Assembly (NCBI GenBank): GCA_032622095.1
Contig: CP136064.1
Coordinates: 272,451,614 to 272,515,613 of the forward strand
Source: Siphonodentalium dalli
Taxonomy: Eukaryota; Mollusca; Scaphopoda; Gadilida; Siphonodentaliidae
Direction of reading: 5' to 3'
Length of the DNA stretch: 64,000 nucleotides
In this document: piece by piece, positions 25,269-37,140 of the stretch
Layout of the letters: every line of letters starts with the position of its first letter
How positions within the stretch are numbered: the stretch's first letter is position 1
Position numbers and translations under genes: made by a program
Notes under the pieces: generated by a model
The model's database searches: none
What the model was told of the DNA's origin: nothing
The model's input: the letters and a program-made list of their open reading frames with translations, nothing else

Positions 25269-25386
25269 ACAGTTATCACCCTTGTTTTCGTGAGACACGG
25301 GGATTTGTCGCCGCCCTCGACCTGGAATGTCGAGGCTCGAGCGGGCGACAAATCCCCGTGTCTCACTCAATCGCGGGCGATAACTG
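25269..25386. repeat. Fold-back palindrome, 118 bp
   Basis: The arm ACAGTTATC ... GTGAGACACGGGGATTTGTC pairs with GACAAATCCCCGTGTCTCAC ... GATAACTGT. The inner CCTCGAC and GTCGAGG close a 7-base loop. Centre and arms are GC-rich compared with the surroundings. No coding content. Confidence 0.93.
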
Positions 25387-25895
25387 TATAATATCACCCT
25401 GCCGTGGTAAAAGGATTCGGCAGCATGTTGACGCTAATATCGCAAACAAATGGTTATCCAGTGGGGAGTCGGAAAAAATTTGCAGGCACGTATGCTGATT
25501 TTTGACTTTCGACCCTTTTTGGGACCCATCCACCCTCGCGTCCAATTTTTTTCTCCGTTTTCGGCAGTTTTTCCGACCATTTTTTGACACCCACCCCCCT
25601 TTTAACACTAAAACAGAGATTTGCGGGGGGAAAATTCACTGTAAACAGCTGTATATGAATGTTTGTGCATACTATTAGTCATGGATGTTAACGATGACAT
25701 GTAAATAGGAACAAGTCATTTTGGGGTCATTCGGTAAATAAAAACCATGGCTGCTATCAGCCATCTTGGATTTCAAAATTCAATCCATCAGCATGGGCTA
25801 CAGGCTATATTGCTACCCAATAGTAGAGTTTTACTTCGTAAATCATTGGGATTTATAATTAACTGGTTAACCCCAAATTCGCGTTCGTAACGCCA

Positions 25896-26047
25896 CAACG
25901 AACTGTTGCCCGCCCTGAATGAACTGTTGTCCGGTTTGCAATCACCGTCAGCTTTCGTGACGTCACGAGTGAACTGTTGCCCGACCCGAGCGAACTGTTT
26001 ACTGGCTCCGAGCGAACTGTTGACTGGCCCGAACGAACTGTTACATG
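25896..26047 (+). repeat. Degenerate 21-bp repeat with a CRE palindrome
   Basis: GAACTGTT occurs at 25900, 25921, 25971, 25992, 26014 and 26035, spaced 21-22 bp apart except for one 50-bp gap. That gap holds the perfect palindrome CGTGACGTCACG (25956-25967), which contains a full cAMP-response-element core. Units read roughly GAGCGAACTGTTGACTGGCC. Confidence 0.85.
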
Positions 26048-26339
26048 GTTTGCAATTTCCGTGACGTTTCGGCTATTTCCGGAAATTTCCGGTTTCGTTT
26101 TGTAATTATACCGGATTTCCGCATTGTCACTGTCACTATTAAAGAGTGTGATTAATTAGCAATGACCTGATTATATGCAAGTAAATGTATTGGTTAACAA
26201 AGCAATTATTTCATGTGTCTTTTGTGAAGAGATAATAGTAATCCGAATTATTTGAACAAGATTACTTTTTATTCACATAAAATGTCCACTACAGTGTTAC
26301 ACATCATCTGAACATGGGCAACGCCGGTTCACCCTGTTA

Positions 26340-26705
26340 GTACACATATACTTCATCCTGTTCTCCCGAAAATCCGCACATTATCTCAGTTTATCTGCTT
26401 TCAATAGAACGTGTTTTAGGTTGATGATCTGCTGAGAATCGCCTCATTTTTAGTCGATGAGTGCGCACGATTATACATATGAGCCAACTCACGACTTTCC
26501 ATGTGAATGCTCTTTAACATATGTTTTCACTGTGGTCCGCGCCATAAAACTAAATAACGGACATACTCCATTATCTGCTTATTATATAATAAGATAATCA
26601 CATGTACCTATTTCACTTTATAGGTCGATTATGTGCGCATTTGCGCGGGGATGTTGCTCTTTTGGATCAACTATATCCAGTCATGGCAAGGATGCGATGA
26701 ATGAA
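26340..26705 (-). repeat. Inverted copy of the 12.3-kb interspersed repeat
   Basis: On the minus strand it follows 12300-12720 from CTTGCCATGACTGGATATAG to CGGGAGAACAGG with many substitutions and small indels. It is clearly more diverged from the 12.3-kb copy than the 58.9-kb copy is, so it is an independent older insertion. Confidence 0.75.
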
Positions 26706-26879
26706 TGTGTGTTATTATGCATAAGTCGCTATGTTCTTTGGGGAGCAGTGTGTGAACCGCGAAGATGTTCTGAATAAATGTGCCCACAACGATCACAGTG
26801 CTAGTGCAGTATTCCACCCAACCAAACCCCACCCACCCATACACCATCCCACCCACCAACATGGTCGCACGCACGCACG

Positions 26880-26957
26880 CTTGCACACACACAACCTCAC
26901 CCTCACGCACACACACATACAACCTCACCCTCACACACACACACACACACACAAACA
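26880..26957. repeat. CA-rich microsatellite
   Basis: CACA runs interrupted by CCTCACC units. Overlapping frames rich in T and H on one strand and in V and C on the other are repeat artefacts. Confidence 0.93.
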
Positions 26958-27198
26958 CACCCTTGTTTGTATTACATACGTTGTGGGGACATTTCTTTAG
27001 AAATTCAAACAATACCGTAGTTGTGAGGACCTCGTTATTTCGTAAATATATCCAAACTCGGAGGGTACCTTTAACGAAATAACGGCAATCTTTGTAACGC
27101 ATGCGTAGTATCATTTCCGCCTAGTGCGGACGAAAAAATATCAAAAATTTCAAAAAATACAAATTTCCGTCGCCTTAAGGGAAAAAATTGATAACATT

Positions 27199-27290
27199 GT
27201 GAGGACATTGTTTTACTATATGAATGTCCTCACAGAGTTGGGTTGACACACTCACACACACACCCACACACAAACACACACACACACACC
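27199..27290. repeat. Hairpin followed by a CA microsatellite
   Basis: GTGAGGACATT (27199) and AATGTCCTCAC (27223) form an 11-bp stem with a 13-base loop. CACA repeats follow at 27245-27290. The segment from 26880 to 27290 is flanked on both sides by CA repeats and also contains GTGGGGACATTTC near 26982 and GTGAGGACCTC near 27022, so it looks like a small microsatellite-associated element. Confidence 0.75.
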
Positions 27291-28777
27291 CTGAGACACT
27301 AGATTCATTGCTTATTTTTATATAGATTTCTGATGATATATTCTCATAAAAAGCTGAATTTATTCTTATTTATTTTCACAAAATCTGCCACAATAACGTC
27401 ATCGATATAAATAACTGGCTGGATGTGCAATTCTGCTGAACTTTTAAAAGTACGCCCAATTATTCGACTGACCGTTTATGGTGATTATGTAAGATTAGGT
27501 CTACAAAACGTGTTCGTGTTACGGTGTGTGTGGGCATGCCTGTGTTATTGGGGCATGAAACGGGTGACACAATTGGCAGTTGACCAATCACCAAACGTGA
27601 ATTAATATAACCCAGGCGGTCTATATAAATATTTATGTATACACCAAAGTGTGGGTATAGTGCTATTTAAGTTTGTTTGTTAGCCTAACTGTTAGAACGA
27701 TGCAGTCCTATATTTTCGCAAATGTTCGAAGTGCTTCGCGACTAACGAAACATATCGAGATTTACCGACCTTCACTGATCTACATATGAATAAACAATTC
27801 CGAGATTCCATGGGAATTTTCCATCTGTGATATTTGTTCAGTCAACTGGATCACTATGGGGACGGTTAAATTTTTTATCAATTTGTGATAAATAAACTAC
27901 CGCACCAGTGATTCGGGATGCAGCCCGTGCGATCAATATCGAAGCGAATACCTGACATGTGTTACTAAGGTGTCATCACCCTACAATATGTTGTTCACAT
28001 ATAGTCCAAGCGTTAGCTGAGGCAAGCTGTCACCCGGAGAGGGAATTTATGGCACCTAAAATTTCTTATAGACAGATAATTGAAACATCACGATCCGGTT
28101 TTCGCATTGATGTAATAGGACGCGTTTTTGGATTCGTAGTAGTAGTAGTTTATTCTAACCTCCCCCTTTGGGAGAGTCTATATTACAATGCATATTTATA
28201 TAACATATGGACAGTTTGTGTAGAGATGTGGTATAAAATAATAAGAAATGGAGATAAAAGAAATGGAAAAAGAAGTAATCTATGGAAATTCTATAGCATG
28301 GATGACCTGTAATTGCACACACGAGCTCACACGCATGTGGATTGAGTTATTTCATTTAAATGAGTATAGAAGTAGCGGCTCAGATACTGTGTCAGGTTTC
28401 ACCGCGAATTACTTTGCAAGCCTTCCACAAGAAATGGGCCGAGTCTATAATAAAACCGTTTTTTTTGTTAAAAAGTCCGCTGATCTATGGAAACGCTATG
28501 TTTACTTAATAATATTATCTGAGAATGCAACGAATTAAGCGACATTATCAGCTCCAGTACGTCAGTGAAGGTTGACATATTCAATATACAACTAAAGGAA
28601 ATATACATGCATACATGTATTATAACAGCTATGTTCGGGTGGGCGTTATTCGCAAATACCACACACTCATGGCACCAAATGGTCGCAAAACATTGAGGTT
28701 GTTTTCGGCGATACATTTACCGGATAACGCTTGGATTACATTTACATCGACAATCATTTTATGTATATTTAATAAAT
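27291..28777. other. Intronic sequence, no supported gene
   Basis: Open frames such as 27959-28312 and 28248-28538 overlap one another, lack splice-site support and show no domain. No RNA gene or repeat recognised. Confidence 0.4.
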
Positions 28778-28908
28778 AGAGCATGGCTTGGAGTGAAATA
28801 CGCCGATATAGTGCATAGTGAGGTTGTGTAGTTCACGACGCGAAGCGGAGTGAACTACACAACCGCACTATGCACTATATCGGCGTATTTCACGACAAGT
28901 CATGCTCT
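28778..28908. repeat. Fold-back palindrome, 131 bp
   Basis: The arm AGAGCATG..TTG..GTGAAATACGCCGATATAG pairs with CTATATCGGCGTATTTCAC..CAAG.CATGCTCT. The inner GGTTGTGTAGTTCA and TGAACTACACAACC close a 15-base loop, CGACGCGAAGCGGAG. Nearly perfect along its whole length. Confidence 0.95.
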
Positions 28909-29490
28909 AATTATTATATTGTATCGAACAAATGCAGAAATTAAAGGCAAACCAGTGGGCAAACACCATGTTCGCCTTACTGAAGCTTTAATTTGGATCA
29001 GCGGCGAAATAACAAGTAGTTTCAGAACAAAGTTTGATGTAGTGTTCGTTACTATTTTTAGTAGTCAAAACTACATATGCATAGTGCACGATGGGAGAGA
29101 CTTGAAGGCGTAGTATACAACTACGACTAATAGAGTCGAGTAGCCAACCAATCGGAAAGCTTGATTTCAATACAAAGTCACGTGAGATACAATATGTGCA
29201 TGTAGATCATGCATTATAGGTTCGTGTAAGCTCACATGGTGCATACATGTGTATGTAATCGATCATGACCGTGCCAATGTACTACTTGCATTGTATCCCT
29301 AACATACTTGTGTAAATTTCCGAATCTGATTATGTATGTCTTACATTTTGCTTGCACTCCGATTGGAGATGTCATGAACTTATATTGACATCTTGGCCTA
29401 ATCTGTGCTAGACCGGAGTAGCATCCAAGCATGGTGTGTAGTAATACTCGATAGTTGTGTGAGTGTATGTGGGCGACGGTGTGTGTGCGA
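28909..29490. other. Intronic sequence, nothing recognised
   Basis: Mixed-composition sequence between a palindrome and a microsatellite. No supported coding or RNA feature. Confidence 0.4.
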
Positions 29491-29575
29491 GATATATATA
29501 TATATGTATATGTGTGTATATGTGTATGTATATGTATGCATGTATGTGGCTATATATATATGTGTATGTATGTAC

Positions 29576-29619
<44 letters not shown>

Positions 29620-29741
29620 ATGTATGGGTATATGTATATGTATGTAGGGTTATATATATGTGTGTATATATGTGTGTATGTATATGTATGAGTGTGTATG
29701 TATGTATGTATGTATATATATATATATATAATATATATATG

Positions 29742-29772
<31 letters not shown>

Positions 29773-29790
29773 GGAGGGAGAGAGAGAGAG
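29491..29790. repeat. TA/TATG/GA compound microsatellite
   Basis: About 300 bp of TATA, TGTATG and TATATA runs ending in a GAGAGGGAGGGAGAGA tract. It opens reading frames of up to 131 codons on both strands, none of them genes. Confidence 0.95.
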
Positions 29791-30899
29791 ATATGTCAGG
29801 CACGCTTTGAAATAAGAATTGTTCGATTTACAATATTGCTATATTTTTATCATTTCATTGTGAATAAATAATATATGGCGCTATGTCCTATGTGCTTATA
29901 TTGCCATTTTTTTTTTATATATTTTTTTTTGTGTGATTTAATTGTACATGTATCAATGATCTCCCATGAGGAGGAAATAAAGATATATATATAATAAAAC
30001 CGTCGAAGATTTCGTCTGAGAGTCCATGAATGATTATGTTATAATTCCCAAGAACAGTTGCTGTCAGGTTCCCGTGATGCAGTGAATCTATAATGAAGAA
30101 AGTCTCAATACCATACCGCGAGATCACAAGGTCAAGGAAGGAATATTTGGTGGGTAATTAGTTCACCGCAGCACAAACAAAATGCATCTTCATGACTTGT
30201 GTATCCACAAAATAAGGGACGATTGCTAGCAGCCCGTTTAGCAATCTTTTATAATTGATCTCACCTGTTGACGATCACTATCGGAAGGTCATTATTGGTA
30301 AGACCGATCACTACAAACATCTAACAATGGCAGGGTGTGATTGTAGAATAGAATGTGAACGTACCGTCTCCCCACAGACGGCGCATCATAATTAGGTATG
30401 TGTTTGCCAAACAAGACAAATCTGCATTTGTCTGACTATTTGCATATTATACAATCAAAACATTGGATTGAATTTTATTTTTATTTTATTTTATTTTATT
30501 CGATATATCTCTCCAGTGTTTTTTAACTTCTAGTGGGATAATTGCTGTTTAGCTCACTGTCACCAATCGTGACTTCAATTTCAACTGACCGTATGCATTT
30601 CATTGTTAAATCAAACATAATATATTTTTTATCCAGTGGTTTTCGATGGTAGGAAGCGTATGGGTGTATTCCGGTCTCCCATGTGGTTTGAATCCATTGG
30701 GGACCATAATGGAAATACATGGTCTTGGGACTGTTTTCTTATGCTATTCCCGATGGTTTTTGGTCACCTGTTAGTGCCGGACAACTCCATTACAGTATCA
30801 TACCCTGTATAAACGCCATACTATTGATGGGAATTGGTCGACTGCGGAAGTGTTAATGTACCATATGGTTCATCACATCCTTCCGCAGGTGACCTATGT
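29791..30899. other. Intronic sequence with one weak hairpin
   Basis: No supported gene. TGCGGAAG (30843) and CTTCCGCA (30880) could pair over about 45 bp. A TTTTATTTTATTTTA tract lies at 30475-30500. The minus-strand frame 30523-30720 has no recognisable domain. Confidence 0.4.
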
Positions 30900-31078
30900 C
30901 CAGTAATAAATCAAATAATTTGACATTCTACATTTTTACAATTTCTGTTAATCTGTTACTTGTTACATGTATATCACATATATATCATGTATTCCTGTTT
31001 ATTTTGATCTATACATGTAGATTGTCCTACACCAATGTGTGCATTAGAGGTCATTAAAACATGTCTTATCTTATCTTA
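30900..31078 (+). mobile_element. Probable truncated retroposon 3' end with TCTTA-type tail
   Basis: AT-rich sequence ending in CATTAAAACATG followed by TCTTATCTTATCTTA. Short pentanucleotide tails of this kind are typical of CR1/L2-type LINE and SINE 3' ends; the intact LINE here ends in ATCCTATCCTA. Its 5' limit is a guess. Confidence 0.45.
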
Positions 31079-31753
31079 ATATAACTAATGTTTAGGCAGA
31101 CTCTAACCCAGCGTTTGGTCATCCGAATAAGCATTGGGCTTGAGCTGTTAACTAGTCAAGTTTTCTTAGAGGAAAGTAAGTTATGGCAACCCAACTTTGT
31201 AACTAAACGTTCGGTTAAATTAATCAAACAATGGTTTTGAAGTAACTAAAAATGGGGTTAGATATATTAGTTTTTACAATATAATATGTGATTCTGGTCA
31301 TTAAAAGTAATCCCAAAATCAATGGATTCATTTCGGACCTTAACGTCTGAATAGAGGAAATATATTGAATTAAACCAGTCTTCGGACATAGCATGCAATA
31401 CGTTCGAAACGAGGCGTAACATACAATGACTTGCTTTTCGGGAATAACTTACCAACCTAGAAACGAATACTTGTACAAAAGACACAAACAATACTACTAC
31501 AAACTAATTCCGACATAACAGATGCCACCACCGAGTAATTATTTGAGTTTGATTCCAATAAATAGATGACACTATGACAAAGAGAGCTCACATCCAGAAA
31601 ATCATTATCAAGGGTGCAACTGAAAACCAGTAATTATTAAATACACTAATCTAACCAAACAACTGAATCCAACTTCTGGAATTTGTCCCAACCAGTAACC
31701 AAACTTTGAATAACCCAACAATTTTGACTAAACTTTATTTTGGGTGTATGCAG

Positions 31754-31923
31754 GCCATGATCAAGCTGTACGTCGGTGCTGTTATGGTCGCTGGGCTGCA
31801 ATTTGACATTACTGGAACTACACCGACAACATGGTTTGACAAATACAAACTAGAGCAATCCACATGGACAGACTTGCCAAAGGCAGACAACACATATGCA
31901 ATGTTTCTTTGGTCACATGGCGG
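31754..31923 (+). CDS. Secreted PAN-domain protein, exon 4
   Basis: Acceptor GTGTATGCAG (AG at 31752-31753) and donor CATGGCGG|GTGAGT at 31924. Phase 0 at the start matches the phase 0 end of exon 3. It encodes AMIKLYVGAVMVAGLQFD, then TGTTPTTWFDKYKL, QSTWTDL and YAMFLWSHGG, and ends with two bases of a codon. The pattern (a V-rich strand, F-x-G-T, then TxWF and SxW) matches what I recall of the middle of this mollusc secreted domain (LxFxGTxSxxxxWFxxxxLxxSxW). It lies 10.1 kb from exon 3, across an intron full of repeats. Phase agreement with both neighbours is the strongest evidence that it is a real exon. Confidence 0.75.
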
Positions 31924-32040
31924 GTGAGTATATGCGTACATTGACTTGTCATTGCCATGGCTTTGTCATATATTCATACGTGCATGGACATGTGCAGTAC
32001 GTAAACAGTGTGCGATCAGAAAAATACTCAACACCTGGAG

Positions 32041-33060
32041 GGGTAGATCAGGCCACGAATCTATACTCTGGCTAACGCCCGTAGAGATCATATTCCACCA
32101 GTACAAAACCTTGGAACTTGTTCTGACAGGGAACTTTATAAAGTTGAAAAACTCTCGCGGGAAATATATTTCTTAGATTGTATCTGTTCCTCAGTAATGT
32201 ACTCGAAATTTCACGAATTAAGTGACTTTATGAGCGATGTTCTATTGTGTCGCTTACAATTATGGAATTTATCCTGGGTAATTAATTCAATGTTTATTGT
32301 GATATCGGCTCACAACAGTCGCGGAAAAGCATGCAATTTCGAGTTGACACCTTCCCCTGCAATGAAGTACATTATTATGCAACATGTAATAGCTAAGAAA
32401 TATATTCCCTGCGTTATTTGTTCGACTTTATAAGGTTCCCTGTCAAAAGTTCCCCGGTTTTGTACTGGTGGAATATGATCTCTACGGTCGTTAGCCAGAG
32501 TATAGTGATTCATGGCATGATCTATGTCTGCCAAAGCCTTTAGATTCCGTTACTGGTTAAATGTTTTTGTTGCAATGATGTCGGTGGGCCTTGCTTAATT
32601 GCTATCATCCTTTTATGGCAAACTGGTTAACAAACTACCGTTATTTGTACTAAATTTGTCATTTCCACGGTATTTGACTAATCTACATGAATGCAGAAAA
32701 ACAATCATGTTTATAAAACAGTCAAAAAGTTAATATTTAAATAATAACACTTTTGGTTGTTGCAAAACGACCACAATCAAAATGGTATTTTTGCAAACAC
32801 ATCAGCATCCATGATTAAAATATATTAAAATGTTTCTTGCAGAAACATTTTTTTCTCAAATCGCCCCTATTCGCCTACAGTGAATTCCATTACTAAGGAA
32901 CAGATATTAACTAAGATATATATTCACCGCGTTATATTTTCGATGTTATAATGTTCCCTGTCAAAACTTTTCCCCAAATAGTTCCCATGTTTTGTGCTGG
33001 TGGAATATGATCTCTACGGGCGTTAGCCAGAGTAGAGATTCATGACATGATCTACTGGAG
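32041..33060. repeat. Three copies of a 140-170-bp repeat, one inverted
   Basis: Copies lie at 32041-32200 (+), 32385-32530 (-) and 32895-33060 (-). Shared blocks include CTCTGGCTAACG.CCGTAGAG, ATCATATTCCACCAG.ACAAAAC and TGACAGGGAAC. The first and last form an arm pair spanning about 1 kb. All lie in the intron between exons 4 and 5. Confidence 0.85.
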
Positions 33061-33180
33061 GGGGACCCATAAACACACTGTGGATCACCTATTTGTTTCG
33101 CGGTGAACTCGTGTGGAGCGGATTTATATGATTCAACGGAAATCCTGGAGACTGACCAGGGCTCACATCGAATAACGCGA

Positions 33181-33632
33181 ACCACTGATAATCACCGCGA
33201 ACTACTGAGAATCACCGCGAACCACTGAGAATCACCGCGAACTACTGAGAATCACCGCGAACCACTGAGAATCACCGCGAACTACTGAGAATCACCGCGA
33301 ACCACTGGGAATCACCGCGAACTACTGAGAATCACCGCGAACTACTGAGAATCACCGCGAACTACTGAGAATCACCGCGAACCACTGAGAATCACCGCGA
33401 ACAACTGAAAATCACCGCGAACTACTGAGAATCACCGCGAACCACTGAGAATCACCGCGAACCACTGAGAATCACCGCGAACTATTGAGAATCACCACAA
33501 ACCACTGAGAATCACCGCGAACCACTGAGAATCACCGCGAACCACTGAGAATCACCGCGAACCACTGAGAATCACCGCGAACTACAGAGAATCACCGCGA
33601 ACCACTGAGAATCACCGCGAACTATTGAGAAT
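33181..33632 (+). repeat. 20-bp tandem array, about 22.6 copies
   Basis: The unit is ACYACTGAGAATCACCGCGA. The third base alternates C and T strictly over the first units, making a 40-bp superunit at the left end, then becomes irregular. A few units carry single changes (for example CACAA at 33497). There are no unique spacers between units, so this is a minisatellite and not a CRISPR-like array. Confidence 0.97.
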
Positions 33633-33981
33633 ATAAGGTGACACTGGTGGGGTCAGGAAAGAACGGAGGAGTCAACTATGGGAAATGTTTTCTATGCTGT
33701 AATCAGCTTTATAAAACATTCAAGATATGTATAAAAATAGTTGGACTCATGAAATATTTTTATATACATCCTTGGAAAGTCATAAATTAGTTCACAAAAT
33801 TCACTTTCTATTTTAGCTTTAGTATTTTTGTGTATAATGGGTTAATCTACATATTTATGCTATGAAACATACTGGTGAAATTAGTTGGAGGTTTGGTATT
33901 TTTCTCATAAATGCACTGGATTAGCTGTATGTATAACCAGAAGATGTGCCTACTTACTTACGATGCTTCTCTCACCTACAG

Positions 33982-34166
33982 GAATTTAATACCATACAGA
34001 AATTTCTATGTCGCAAATAACCATGACGGATGTCCAAATGATCGACACTGGATTATCGTGATAGACCCTCGAAATGGAAAAAATGTATATTGCACATTTG
34101 ATGCTAATGGTCCGGAACCAGCATTCTTGTACTCTAACAAGGATACCGTGGGACAGTTCCAAGGAG
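33982..34166 (+). CDS. Secreted PAN-domain protein, exon 5
   Basis: Acceptor CTCACCTACAG (AG at 33980-33981) and donor AAGGAG|GTATTT at 34167. The two bases left by exon 4 plus the first base give Gly, and the frame runs NLIPYRNFYVANNHDGCPND, then HWIIVIDPRNG, VYCTFDANG and PAFLYSNKDTVGQFQGG. The GCPND followed by W-hydrophobic strands, a later cysteine and FLYSN is the clearest family signature, which I associate with the C-terminal half of uncharacterised mollusc PAN proteins. The exon ends in phase 1, so at least one more exon with the stop codon is needed. Reading on into the intron would stop within two codons. Exons 1, 3, 4 and 5 joined give 262 codons. Confidence 0.75.
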
Positions 34167-37010
34167 GTATTTGATCTGACTGAATTAAATAATTTGACAA
34201 CCAGTTATGCCGAAGTGGTCAATTTCGCATGTTTCATTTGATAAAGCACCACGATCCCAAGTACCAATCACCATCAGAGCGCACCAGTCATACTTCTGAC
34301 TCTGTTACCGACTGGGTACTAGTCTGTGGTTTCCTATATTTAGCGCTGTATTGTCCAACCAAACTGGCGAAAACGATCGCCCCAAAGTCAAATTTCCTAT
34401 GTGCTTTGATAACAATTCGCGCACTAATAACTTATTGACAGAATGGAGAATTAGAGCGGTAGTTTTGTGGACGATTTTCGCAATCATCAAAACTGTCTGC
34501 AGGAAATTACGACTATTGTGTTTGACTTGTTATGCGTTTTGTCATGACAATGTCGTCCATGTCAGTTTAGACTTTTGTTTTGATAAAATAATCGGAGAGC
34601 CAAATCACACCATTTCGCAATATAGTTCTTTGGTTCTAGTGGGACTTTCCAAACTGTTCAATATTTGGTGTGCTTAATAACGGCAACGTGTTGCTCTTGT
34701 CGCTTAAGAAATATCTTAATTTCGCGGAAGACCACCAAATGTGGGTAAAATGTCGCCGGTAGCAGCGGTCTTACAGAATCATAAAGGGAGGTAAACCGTG
34801 CATGGAGTTTGCTCCGGAACGTTGATCTTGTCTGACCCAATCGGCACGCTGGCAATTTCAGAATACCTGATAAATTGCGGCATGTGGATTTTTGATGGAA
34901 ACACTTAATAAAATGAGTTGTTTTTCGTGTACCGTTTGGTAAAACTGGCATAAATGGATTAGAAAAAGTTTATGTGTTGTTTTGAATCGTAGCATACGAC
35001 TTCTATATCCAAAGATGATGGCGTAAGTTTGGACACCTCGGTCCCTAATCAACAATTGAAGCGCAGTGGTTACCCTAGTCAAGGCATGCGCATACATGCA
35101 TGCGAACTTGACAAATTCGACTCCCATTATAGCCAATAGGGATACACAACAAAGCTGTTCATTGTACTGAGCGTTGCGCAACCAAGCCACTAACATCTTT
35201 GGACACGGTTGCAGACAGGGGATCCCCATAATTTGAGAACCGTGGTGGGCGATATGTGAAAAAGTTATGCACTTGGGGCCAGTTTGGGGGGGGGGGGGGC
35301 ATGAATCTTGATATACAATTGTATTAAGCTATACCACAACGAATAGTTCAAGGTCTTATGTCAAATAAAGAGAATGCAGCAAATGACTGATGATTAGCAG
35401 CAATGGGGATATGTTTCACGACAGAGTGCTTAAGAGTTGATGTGTCACTAGAAATACGATTCCGCGTTATCTAACAACTATGCCAAAGGTTAAGGTCAAT
35501 CTGATCAAAGCTGACATATAATGAAAGGTATTGCTCAAGGCCGTTATCACATTAGATATACAGTTATACACGGGTTCTGTTCAACACTGCGCATATGTAC
35601 TAGTTGTTCAATTATTGATACTATTATATAATTTATTCAGTATAGAATGTAAAATAATGACACTACATGAAAACAAATTCCCTGTTCTAATTATAAGAAT
35701 AGATGATATATGAACTCATTAATTTGTATCTGCCACATTTTGATAAAGAGGAATTAACATTTATCTTAAAGATGCATAATCCGAATTAACGATCGCAAAT
35801 TACTATGTCTTTAGCTTGGGGAGTAAAAAAATTGATTCGAGTCGAGGAACCCTCCCATCAAAGCTCAGAGTGATCAGATATCGATTTTTGAAATCTATTA
35901 TTTTTCACCACCAGTAATTTTTAGTGGCTTTTCAACACGAATCTGAGGCGCCGCCATCTTGAATTTGAGGCGCCGCCATCTTGGAAACGTCATTGCACTT
36001 AAATTAAAAGTACAAAATGTTACTTTTCATTATAACATAATAGTTTTTATTGCGTGAAGACATTACATGGTTTATACTTTAAACAATACTCATCACTTAA
36101 ATAATAAATATTGCCGACCTGACTCGGGTTGCTATGCCATTCGGAAAATAACGGACACGGTTGGCATTAGGTTGGTTAGGCTGATGTTGTTTACTAGTGC
36201 ATGGCTCCGGTGGATGGAATCAAAATTAGCCATGTGCTAGTATAAATGTAGCTCCATGCAGTTGTAATCATAATTATCAAATTCCAACCTAAATCACTAA
36301 GATTTGTTGGAACAAACAAAAACATGTTCTTGGAAATTCAATGTTCTTCCTTACTTATATTCTAATGATTTGGGTTGTGATTTGAAACAAACAACCCAAA
36401 TTATGAGAGGGACAAACCGAAGTTGTCACTCATAGGAACCCCAATTTCAACCAAGACCAAGGGCGGGTACATCTAAAATTTAATCCAAATTGAGAATGGG
36501 CATGGGCCAGTCGAAAAATTGGGAGCGACGAAAGGGTGAAAGATGTGGGTGCAATAGGAACTTTCAGAGGTAGACCCACCCCCACCACCGGCAAGCAACT
36601 TTCATGTACCGGTATGTAATTGGTTATAATAAATATAGTTAATTCAATCTTGACGTTCATATAAGACAATACATAGAGTTCTGAGTAGTCCTGGTCGTGA
36701 CTGCATAATCGTCCTTTTTGTTTTACATAGATTCCAATGCCATCATTTCTTTTTTTTCTTTGTCATTTTCGCGGTGTTTGGCTAATCCGAGCGATTTCAG
36801 AAAAAGCCAGCCTCTCTATGAAGCACTCAAGAACATCCATATTTTCGGTGATATGACGCTTTCCTTAAAATGCTGACAGATCACTCTTCGCCCGTGGTTT
36901 CTGGTTAGAATTGGAAAAATAGTAAAATAGTTGAATATTGGAATTTTAGTATTTAAATATTTTTTTATATTTTCAGATCCAAGCTCCCTTAGTTTGGCAG
37001 ATCGCTTCGA
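34167..37010. other. Downstream region, no supported gene
   Basis: The terminal exon of the secreted-protein gene is expected downstream but was not identified. Small features: a run of 14 G near 35285, and a 24-bp direct repeat GAGGCGCCGCCATCTTG at about 35945 and 35968. Open frames of 60-123 codons on both strands lack domains or splice support. Confidence 0.4.
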
Positions 37011-37140
37011 GATATCGCTGGCGTAAAACACATGGCTGTTGATGATTAGCAGCAGGATATCGCTGGCATAAAACACATGACTGTTGATGACTATCAGCAG
37101 GTTATCGCTGGCACATGACTGTTGATGATTAGCAGCAGAT
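37011..37140 (+). repeat. 45-bp tandem repeat, three copies
   Basis: The unit ATATCGCTGGCATAAAACAC followed by ATGACTGTTGATGATTAGCA repeats at 37011, 37056 and 37101. The third copy lacks the ATAAAA stretch. Confidence 0.88.

Noticed and set aside
33181-33632. CRISPR-like array
   Set aside because: Units are contiguous with no unique spacers, and the genome is eukaryotic. It is a minisatellite.
34205-34240. Last exon of the secreted-protein gene (reading YAEVVNFACFI then stop)
   Set aside because: It would need a 38-bp intron after exon 5, and its frame does not match the phase left by exon 5.
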